Part shown: positions 38,701 through 49,000 of the stretch, in pieces
Layout of the letters: each line of letters opens with the position of its first letter
Numbering within the stretch: position 1 is the stretch's first letter
Source: Monomorium pharaonis
Lineage: Eukaryota > Arthropoda > Insecta > Hymenoptera > Formicidae
DNA length: 64,000 bases
Assembly (NCBI RefSeq): GCF_013373865.1
Contig: NC_050474.1
Span: 2,442,001-2,506,000, forward strand
Direction: 5' to 3'
Program-made: the position numbers and the translations under genes
The notes under the pieces: generated by a model
The model's input: only the letters and a program-made list of their open reading frames with translations
Database searches by the model: none
Told to the model about the DNA's origin: nothing

Positions 38701-38844
38701 GACGAGATGGAGTTCACCGAGGCCGAATCTAACATGAACGATCTGGTATCCGAGTACCAACAGTACCAGGAAGCCACGGCGGAGGAGGATTTCGAGACGG
38801 AGGAGTGCGCCGACGACTTCGAAACCTGCGAGCAGGAAAACTGA
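32714..38844 (+). CDS. betaTub60D: Beta-tubulin, beta3 type (betaTub60D-like)
   Basis: Four exons: 32714-32770, 36173-36281, 37413-37986 and 38214-38844 (1371 nt, 456 aa). The assignment to the beta3 class rests on six extra residues (VATSTN, 56-61) between NEAS and GGKYVPR, the same place and length as in Drosophila beta3. It also rests on the diagnostic words KECENCDCLQG, LKVSNPSYGDL, VAAVFRG and PPKGLKMSSTFIGNTT. The second intron (after codon 55, phase 1) falls exactly at the insertion. It starts MREI with HLQAG instead of HIQAG. The tail EEDFETEECADDFETCEQEN has two cysteines, unusual for a beta-tubulin tail. In Drosophila the beta3 form is developmentally and ecdysone regulated in mesoderm and other tissues (known). 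AATAAA lies at 39026-39031. Confidence 0.94.
34466..34503. repeat. 19-bp tandem duplication
   Basis: The unit ATATTATGTTAACAATATC occurs twice in direct tandem at 34466-34484 and 34485-34503, inside intron 1 of the betaTub60D-like gene. The unit itself is partly palindromic around GTTAAC. Confidence 0.9.
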
Positions 38845-40515
38845 AAGCAGCGAGACATTTCCTTCTATTAGGTTTATCTTCAGCTTTTCTGTCTCTGTCC
38901 CATCGTCGTAGGAACTTGCATTACGTGTGAGGCTCACGAAAAGTCATCTTTTGATACTTTTATATATACGATGCGCTTTGTAATCGCTGAGATGGGCGTA
39001 ATGTAGGCGATAGAGATTTTTTTTTAATAAATTGTGTGATATCGAAATATTTATAAAGGTCAATATTCGAAGATGGATAGAATTATGGCGAATATTAAAT
39101 TAATGCGAAAAGTAATTATTTAAACTTTAAAGCGTAAAATAACTTCTTTTATTGATCTTTTGTTATGTCTCTTGTTATGTCCACGATACGCCTATGTTAT
39201 ATATTCAGCTTTACTAGTGATAATTATAAGGATTTTGATATGTCATTTGGACAAATGTGACTTGGACTGAAGTGTAATAAAAATCGTTGAAAAATCAAGC
39301 TCTTGTCTTGTACTTATAATCATAAAATAATGAATTATTAAGATGCAATGGAAGTTTTTTTTAAGTTCTTTTGTTTTTATAATTTCTATTAATACTAAAC
39401 GTTTTCCCATTAATCTTTGTATTTCCTATATTTTTAGATTTTTTTAATATTATCACACCCATTCTCTTACATATAGCAATTTTTATCTCGACATATATTT
39501 TTATCGAATTAAAATGCATTTTAATAATGCCGCTATTTATCGACAGTATACTGTACTCAAAATCTTCTTCATATACTAGCCTGTTTCAATGAAGGTAATG
39601 TCAAGAACAACTTTTCTGGAATTTTTTGAGTTTGTTAAACGAGTTTTGAGTTGCAGTTAATAGCAAAACATCAGATAATTCAGATAGTACATATAATAAT
39701 TTAAACTATATAATAATGTATTTGAAATGCAAATATATAATAATGTATTTGAAATGCAATTAATGAAATAACTGTTTTGTACTTTCAACATTTCCTTATG
39801 TTCACATTTTGAAGAAAAATTATCTTGTCAAAATTAAAAAAAATTCTTTATGCTATACATTTCTTTATCCCCACACAGATACATTTATTATTTTTATATT
39901 ATTTAAAGAAAGAAAATAGAATAAAAAGCGGCGGTGAGAAATTGTCGCGCAGTAACACGCGTTCTCCTTTATTGTACGCAATAATAAAGTGTTTGCCCTC
40001 GGGGCACCGATGAGATAATGCGCGATCGCCAATTTTTGCCGAGGCCTTGGCTTCATCAATGTCAGTTGGTCAGAAGGACGATAACGAGTTCGATAACGAG
40101 AATCGCGTCTAAACGCCAGCGTTTACTCGTCTTATTTAAGAGGTATTTATATCAAGCTACGAACAATGTCATTAACTGTGATAGAGATATTGATTAACGT
40201 AATGAAGAGTTAACTCGTGTGTTAGCTGCCTAAGCATAAAAATATAGCCTTCTTAGAAAAATCTATTGCAAAAATTTAATCAGAAAAATTAATTCAGAAT
40301 TTTACCAATACGTATCACCTTTTGTAAATTGCAACAAAAAAGCATAAACAAATGAAATTAAAACGTTTAAAAATTCAAGTAAATAGACATATATAAAAAC
40401 GTTGTAAAACGTTTACAAAAAAGGTAAAAGTAATAGATACAAAACACTTGTACAAAAGAAAAATCGTCAAAAAGTTTTGCAAGCACACGCGATCCTCTGC
40501 GATTCTTTGTTTTTT
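38845..40515. other. Convergent 3' regions of two beta-tubulin genes
   Basis: The betaTub60D-like gene (plus) and the third beta-tubulin (minus) meet tail to tail. AATAAA at 39026-39031 probably ends the plus transcript. TTTAAT at 40275-40280, which is ATTAAA on the minus strand, is the nearest candidate for the minus transcript, about 236 nt past its stop. The middle is AT-rich without a gene. Confidence 0.5.
39707..39759. repeat. 26-bp direct duplication
   Basis: The stretch at 39707-39732 (starting TATATAATAATGTATTTGAA) is repeated exactly at 39734-39759 with one base between the copies. It lies in the AT-rich space between two convergent tubulin genes. Confidence 0.9.
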
Positions 40516-42265
40516 CTACTTCTCCGTTTCTTCTTCGTCCTCTACTTCTTCGTCCTCTACTTCTTCTTCCTCATAGTCCTCCACCGTCGAGTCTTGATAC
40601 TGTTGGTATTCTGACACCAGGTCGTTTATGTTCGATTCCGCTTCGTTGAATTCTAATTCGTCCATGCCCTCGCCGGTGTACCAGTGAAGAAAGGCCTTCC
40701 TCCTGAACATCGCCGTGAACTGCTCGGAGATCCTCTTGAATAGTTCCTGAATAGCCGTAGAGTTGCCGATGAAGGTGGCGGACATCTTAAGACCGCGTGG
40801 CGGGATATCGCATACCGCCGTCTTCACGTTGTTCGGTATCCAGTCGACAAAGTACGAGCTGTTCTTATTCTGGATGTTGAGCATTTGCTCGTCCACTTCC
40901 TTCATCGACATCCTGCCGCGGAAGATGGCCGCCACGGTGAGATAACGACCGTGTCGTGGATCGCAAGCTGCCATCATATTCTTCGCGTCGAACATTTGCT
41001 GCGTGAGTTCCGGCACCGTGAGAGCTCGGTACTGTTGACTATCTCGGGATGTAAGGGGCGCGAAGCCCGGCATGAAAAAGTGCAAACGAGGAAATGGTAC
41101 CATATTCACCGCGAGCTTTCTCAAATCGGCGTTTAATTGTCCTGGAAATCTATAATCACATTTAAGATAAATTATTTATTAATTTATGTTATAATCTTTT
41201 ATAAGTATTTTTATGCTAGTTTTTTGCTCCTTTAAATAATAATTATTTAATAATAATCATTTTTATGTCATAAACCTTAGACAAGTTGTCACGCCGGACA
41301 TGGTAACCGATACAAGATGATTCAAATCACCATACGTAGGAGTAGTCAGCTTCAGAGTACGGAAACAAATATCGTAGAGCGCTTCGTTGTCGATACAATA
41401 TGCTTGGTCAGTGTTCTCCACTAATTGATGAATCGATAGGGTAGCGTTATAGGGCTCCACAACTGTATCGGAAACCTTGGGAGACGGTACCACGGAGAAG
41501 GTGCTCATGATCCTATCCGGGTACTCTTCTCGTATCTTCGTGATGAGTAAAGTACCCATTCCGGATCCGGTACCGCCGCCCAAAGAATGCGTGAGTTGAA
41601 ATCCTTGCAAGCAATCGCAGCTTTCGGCCTCCTTCCTCACTACATCAAGCACCGAGTCTATCAACTCGGCACCCTCAGTGTAGTGACCCTTGGCCCAGTT
41701 GTTGCCGGCCCCTGACTGACCAAACACGAAGTTATCCGGTCGAAATAATTGTCCGAAGGGCCCCGAACGCACGGAATCCATTGTGCCGGGTTCGAGGTCC
41801 ACCAAAATCGAACGCGGTACATATTTTGATCCGGCTTCGTTGTAATAAACATTGATTCGTTCCAACTGAAGATCCGAGTCTCCGTGATAGGTTCCCTCAG
41901 GGTTGATACCGTGCTCATCTGAAATCACCTCCCAAAACTACAAGCGATTAAAAAGAATTAAAAATTAAGTTAATAAATTAATTCTGCGAAGAGATTAGCA
42001 TAACAGGAAAAAAAAACAGAAGTATAAATTATTAATCGAAAACAATTTTAAGAACTTTACACATTTAATTTCTGATTATTTAAAAAATTTAAATTTTATA
42101 TATTACACATTTTTTTGAAGATATTTATTTAAAACATAATATAATCACATTTAAATTTTACAACTACTCAAGATTAATTAATCATATAATTTTTTTAAAG
42201 ATACTAACCTTGGCGCCAATTTGATTGCCGCATTGACCGGCTTGGATGTGAACAATTTCACGCAT
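40516..42265 (-). CDS. Divergent beta-tubulin paralogue with long acidic tail
   Basis: Three exons on the minus strand: 42209-42265, 41276-41937 and 40516-41149 (1353 nt, 450 aa). It has MREI, GGGTGSG and all core tubulin blocks. Substitutions unlike its two neighbours include NEAGSKYVPRSILVD, NTDQAYCIDNEALY, FVDWIPNN and DELEFNEAESNINDL. The tail DSTVEDYEEEEVEDEEVEDE plus EETEK is unusually acidic, ends in lysine, contains a duplicated VEDEE unit and lacks the EGEF-type axonemal motif of beta2/beta4 tubulins. It shares introns after codon 19 and at CLR|FPG with the betaTub60D-like gene, but lacks the beta3 insertion. Intact throughout, so functional. It may be a tissue-restricted (for example germline) isoform, but the sequence does not prove this. 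Confidence 0.93.
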
Positions 42266-43015
42266 TTTGTACTAAGTATCGTGAGATTTCAAGACAAAAT
42301 GCACGGAATCAAATTATGATTATTGCATAAAAAAGTCGGTATTTAAAGTTTAAGGATAAGAGAAACGAAGAGGTCGCGGACTTGCCTAAGATGTCATTTA
42401 AACAGAAACAAGCGACTGTTGAGTTCTCCTTGGTGACAGTCCGACGGTCCGACCGCCTATATAATTTTCTACTTGTTACTTCGTGGCAGTATCGAATTTA
42501 ACAATACTGCAAACTGCAATTGACGAAGTCATTTTTTGTTCTCGCTTTCAGTGATTAGAAATGAATAAGCAATCGTGCAAAGTTGCTTAGACGATTGTCA
42601 CACTTCGTCTCAATAGATATTAAGATATTTTATTTAAGCTAATTAAAATCACAACAAGATTTTCTTAACGTAAAGACAAAATGTAAAATTCGACGTCTAA
42701 CCGAACAAATAAAAAAGTGTAGCGTTACACTCTAGAATTCTCGTAGATCCCGGACGTTAATTCTTGACTCATACGCATATATCATTCACACGCAATGTAC
42801 ACGCACACACCGCGACGAGAGTTGGAAGCATTCTTCAGCAGCACAGAAAAAAAAAGATAGGGATCGAATCGTTTGCTAGTCGACAAACTCAGGCAGGTTT
42901 CACAAGGAAGTACATTATAATAAATGGAAAAATAAATACAACGCGTGTCTATACTGGTAATTATAATACAACATTGTAAAGAGTTAATTATAAGACTGTT
43001 ATCTCGTCCCGTCTC
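42266..43015. other. Space between third beta-tubulin (5') and SLC22 gene (3')
   Basis: Both flanking genes are on the minus strand, so this 750 bp holds the SLC22 3' UTR and the promoter of the tubulin. TTTATT at 42629-42634, which is AATAAA on the minus strand, is a candidate SLC22 poly(A) signal. No other gene was seen. Confidence 0.5.
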
Positions 43016-46000
43016 TCATTGCGACTTCCGGCACGCGGTCACTTCCACCACTGTGCTGCTGACCGTCTTCGGCCCGACGACCTCGACATTCGTCAGCTCC
43101 TCCGTCTTAGGTGCACTTAAGTTCTTCGCCTCTTCTTTTCCCTTGGGGGGCAGCGCGGTAGCTGGCTTCTCGCCCTCCGACGTAGTCGCACCTTCCTGGG
43201 GCGCGACTTTCGAGGTAGACGAGCGATTACCCGGTCCGCCGTTCACTAAGTACCTCATCGGCACAGACTCGGTCTTGCTTGAACCTTTCCTGAAACCAGT
43301 ATCAAGTATCAACCTCAGTTCGTAAATATGAAGACGCTCATTAATATTATGTCAAGGCTAAAAAAAAGACTGGCATTCATTATACAAGAGCAATTTAAAA
43401 ATAAAATCAGAGAATTTGCTATAAAATATAAATTTAATTATATAAAAATTGCTTTCCAAAGTTTTAGAAAATAAATTTCTGCTTTACATTCTGACAAACC
43501 TTTCATCACTGAGATTACTAACTTCGGTATCGTCGGACAGGACCACAGCTTAAAATCAGCCCCAAACATCTCACCCTCCTCAACCGTTTGCGGTAGATGG
43601 ATATTGAGCGTCTCCGGCAGGAATACGGAGGTGAGCGCGCCAGCGACGCTCAGTGATCCCATCACAATCAGGGGTAAGACTCTCGAGTAAACCGCCAAAT
43701 GAACGATGTAGGGGAAGGTGAGGAGGCCGATGCCGGCGATGAAGGAAGCTATGCCCATCGCCTGAGACCTTAGTACAGTCGGCAGTAGTTCGCCGACAAA
43801 GACGTAGAAAACGGCGAAGGACGCAGCGATGCCGAATTTGCCGATCATCGCCAGGCTTACGGTCACCCAGACCGCGTCTGCTGCGACAAAGGGGACGATG
43901 TACGTAAGATGTGTCCATGGACGGATGGAATCTAAGTCTCGATTTTGTTACTTATATCATTTTAACTTTTCTTAAATTTCCCTTGTCTCCTTTACAATAG
44001 AAATTTTGAAGCTTAAATGAACATCGTGGGCTTCTGATGAGAGAAGCTATGTGTTCAGTATGACGGTAACTAATTTATAAGCAGGTCGAACGTTTATTCA
44101 TAAACGTCGTGACGTCGGCAACAGTAATTGCCTCTCACATTGGACGTGTGTGACAATATCATGACGAATTCAATAAGGTAATGACGTTGAGGTCGCCATG
44201 ACGCAAAGGCGTGCGATTCTGCTTAATACTTTTATTCAATTTTATCCCGCAGAGATAATCGAATAATGTGGAGATGAGCAACGTGATAAATCATCATTGT
44301 ACGTTTTCTATCATCGATGTGTTAGGGATATCATATTTAACATTACATATTCCTACACATGTAATATGTGACACAAAATACATGACAAAATAAATAATTA
44401 AATTTAATTATCAAAAATAATTCTCAAGTTCGTTTAGGTATGTGAATTATTTCGATTTATTAAAGATACTTGAATCGGACATAAATCGACGAAGTAGTAC
44501 CTTCGGGTACGAACATGCAGGACACACAAGCGACCCCACCCAGCATCATGGTCACGCATAGTACCCATCGCCTACCCAATCTGTCCATTGCGTACCACGT
44601 AATAAAGTACGATGGAATTTCCACGATTCCTCCTGCAATAAAAAATTTTAAAAATCGATTGTACTGTAGAATTATCCAATATAATCATTTTTCTCCAACG
44701 TATCGTCAGAAGCATATATATGAGATCACGATGCATTTATGTTAACGATTAAGTTGACCAGGAGAGAGAAGAATGTATCCTTTACCAATGAAGAAGGCCA
44801 GGTAATCGGAGACACCTAAATTAGTCGTGTTGTAGGAGAGTCCGTTGTATACCACTGCGTTCGCCACCCAATCGAAGGCGAGAATGAAGAACTTTTTCCT
44901 GATGTTTGGATTTGTGATCAGGTCCATGGGCGTCGCGGATGGCGGCGGCGTTCTGTTCTCGCCCTCCACGTCGATGTTACTGTTATTGGAATTCCTACCG
45001 TTACACGATACCCTTTGCCTCTTTAATATTTCTATCTGCAAATAATGTTGCTAATGACTTCATATGACCCTTAGGCGTATCGCGGAAAGAAAAATAACGA
45101 GGACATGATATCTTATTTTACTCGTATTCTATGAATTACTAAGCGGATATTAAAGGAATTAGCGATTAAATATCGAGTGAAATTACCTCCATGTTTCTGA
45201 GAAAGTTCGGAGGCACTGTTTTGCCATTGACTTTTGCCATTTGTTGGACTATCACCTCCGCCTCGTCTATTCTATTCTTACTGAGAAGCCACCGCGGTGA
45301 CTCGGGGATGATCCAGTAGTAACTGAAGAGAAGAATGAAAGGCACCGATGTGGCTAACGACAGGGTATACCAGTGTCTTAACAAGTAACCCTAATAAGAC
45401 AGAAGGGAGAGAACGAAAGTATGTAGTGACAACTCGGGTAAAATAGTTGCTGTGTTTTTAATCTCAAGTTTCCTGACACAAAACTTGAAATTTGAGAGAT
45501 TATTCGCCTCTATGCGCGTTCGCCTCGGCGACCCATCTGAATGCAGAAATGTTTCTACTGTATTAGCATGCAGCGACCGACCACTCGTATTTGCATACGT
45601 TCGCATCGTATGATACACGCTGATGGATCGCCTGCAAAATGATCCGCGTTGCACCCTCGCGTGAATCTATTGCAAGATCCGCGAGATAACGCGAGATTTC
45701 GTGACAGTGCAAGCTTTAAAGTATTCGAGGTTTTTTTTAAAACGATTATACACCACTTTGTTCCTTCGCATTTCTTTAACGGTAAGATACTTACTAGCAA
45801 TGCTAGCAGGGACATTGCTATGGCAAAGAACATACAAATCACCATCCCAGCAAACGTTCGGTATCTCGGTCCCATTAGCTCAAGAGCTGCAACGAAATTT
45901 ACATTGCAGAAATACAATTTATCATGCAGAAGTGTTTTGCATTTTGTATGAATATCGACATTTTAATATTTCTACTTATTAAGTTGAAAAAGGTTTCAGA

Positions 46001-49000
46001 CTTCTTTCTCTCTCCCTCATTATATTTTAAAATTGTTTAATTATATTTTTTGTGTTAAAAATTAAGTAGTCTACGATTTGTGTGTGGCCAACGTACCAAG
46101 TATAAAAGGTATCTGATAAATGGCAGGAAAAAAGAGACCATTTACGGTTCTCAACGCCGTGTAGATCACGTAGTTCGGACTGAAGCTCGTGGCGATGGAG
46201 AATATCACTTCGAGAAACAGGATGGCGAAAAAAGCCGTCCTTCTGCCCCATTTGTCGGCAATCCAACCGAACACGACGTTGCCGAAGAGGCTGCCCACGT
46301 AGAAGAACGTCGTCGACGTGGAAGGCCACCAGCTGTTGTCACATACCAGGTCTAGCTATGTGGATGTAGAACACCATTAAACTACTTCGCCAGTACAAAA
46401 TTGTACATCAAAGTAATTCAACGATTAAAAATAATAAACTAGAGACACTGAGATGAAAAGGAATTAAATTTCTCAAGATACCAACATGTAATTTATATTT
46501 ATGTTATCTCTACAGAAGATGCTAGAGTTTTTAACAAAAATTAAAATTAAAATTTAATTAATTACGTCATACAATCAATTTTTTTTAAAGAACATATGTG
46601 TCTTGTTAATAATAATAATAGTTATTCGAGAAAAATTCGAGGAACATATGTTTTCATTCAAATATTTTAAAGCTTATTTATTTATTTATGGTTTATTTAA
46701 TCAAGAAACTAGTATCAAATTGCATATCAGAAGCAAAAATTTGTATAATATGAAATCGTACAAACACGATGAAAAATTTTCACATAAGGAAATTACAAAT
46801 ACTGATTACGTTATACATTATAATTTAAGAGAATAAAATTGACGGTAAGAAATAATTGATGCGAAAAGGCAATTACTCGCTATCATTTTCATGTGATAAA
46901 ATTACTATTGTTTCTCTATGTCAGAATATGTATGTGCGTGTCGCGATTCAAATAAATAAATAACCATAACGCGTATATGACATATGCAACTACGACTGTC
47001 GCGACTCAAATAAATGCGACTCCGTAATCCTACGAGAACTCGTCACGTTTCGTAAGGTTTGCATCATGGTATAAGAATATAAGATGCTGTAATCCTAGAA
47101 TGCGTAAACTCTCGTTTAAATTAATTGAAATTCTTAGACTTACTCAATTCCAAATGCGATAATTCAACGTGAAATGTAACAACTGTTCGTTTTAACGATG
47201 TACAAGGAAAAAATTTAGTAAATTTTGAAATTGAACAGTTTTACACACAAAGATATTTAATGTCAAAACGTTAAAGAGCCTTGATTGTTTCTGCTAAGAA
47301 AATCGATTAGAGAGACTCATCGCAAAACTTTTGCAAAAATTTAAAATAAAATATAATTATGCAATTATTTATTACGGTAAATTTCGAAGAATTGTAACAT
47401 TAATACTAAGCAGCATAATAGCTGCTTAGTATTATAATGTTAAGTATTTTACATGACCCAAATAGCATTTATCAGGAGAAGTTCGGCCGCGAGTTTATCG
47501 CCGAGATTTAATGATAAACGTAACACGAAGTGCACCCAGTGCGTCCGTAGAATGCATACGTTCGGATAGCTGCGCGCCGACATTAGTGGTGAACCGGAGT
47601 GCGTGCTCGCACACGTGTGAACACACGCGTCGCTCGGCCGATCGTCATTTGTTTGTCGGGCCCAGCATCGGCGACACACGCACGCGGGAAAGCGCGCGAG
47701 AGGAATGGAATCGGTAGGGGGAAGCTGGAGCAGCAGCAGCAGCAGCAGTGCGGTAGAAGGGGCGTTTCATCTCGTTGCGTTTACGCAGGAGGCTACCGAC
47801 ATAAACGCGCTCGTGTTTATCGCGAGTGGGGGCACGTGCGTGTACGTGTGCGAGCTTTTAGCATGGAAATCGCACAAGCTCGTACGACGACGCCGTGTGT
47901 GCGTGCGTATGTCCGTACGCGCGCCATCCGAAGGCCGCCAAGGTGTATTGGTGAGCTTCCCACAGTGAGAGGTGTCCATCACCCTCGTTTGACAGGAGGA
48001 ACATGATCTCCCCTCGCGCCCTTTAAAGCCCCCGCATCTCTTTCCCTCTCTTTCTCTTTTTCTCTCTCTCTCTCTCTCTCTCACCGTCTCTTTCGTTCTT
48101 CTCTGACGATCTCGCGTAGCGAACCCGACACAAACTCAACATATATCATATATTTGTTTGATTATAATATGCACATTTTATGTAATTAATTTTTACTAAT
48201 ACTCTAGTTAAAGAATTGAGGAAATTAAAGTCCGTTTAAAGAGCGGGATAGCTATGATTTTTTTTTCTCACCGAAGGTTTTAGCTTTTTATAGTCGGTAA
48301 TTAAAAATCAATTGAATAGAATAAGATAATTTCATTAAGTTTATATTTTTCATAAAATGAGTCATTAAGTAATATATAAATTTTATTAAATAAATTGTCT
48401 TATTATATTCAATCGGTTTTAAGACTAACTTTCGAGAGATCATTGAAGACGTTGACATCTCGTACTTGGAGTTTTAAGTGAGTTTATGAAAATTTCCATT
48501 AACTTGAAAATATAATTAATGTCATTAGTAAAAATAACACCGGGGAGTGCCGTTCCGAGTTAATAAGCACGTATGGACAAACGAAATCTCAATCGAGTGC
48601 CTATTAGCCTCGACAAATAAAGCCTACCGGTGGGTGTTAATAGTTTTGACATGAAGTTTGATTTAAGCAAATTGCCACTCACGGACTTTCGAGGTCTGCG
48701 CGAAACGCGCAAAAGATAAATTGCACGGAAAGACAGGAGAGTACAGTGCCCACTAATGATGTTATCGAGTTATTGTCAAGGGCAGTGCACGCGCCCATAA
48801 GGACACTAATAACACGCCTGTATTTGTCACCCTGACACACTTCGAAATCAATATTGATATGACCGCAGTGTCGTTCATTACCGCGATTGTTTGCGCCGCT
48901 TGTTGGACAAGTAAAAAGTTCGACATCGAAATAAAATGTCGGAAGTATTGGACTATGAGGAAACAATGCAAGAAACGATAGGAAGGTTGGTATGATAAAT

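Noticed and set aside
47599..48084. Open frames in the GC-rich island (135, 87 and 105 codons)
   Set aside because: Low-complexity, overlapping on both strands and without recognised domains. Kept as a possible promoter, not as genes.
48679..48966. 95-codon minus-strand frame in SLC22 intron 2
   Set aside because: Another minus frame is open across the same stretch, no domain is recognisable and no start or splice context supports it.
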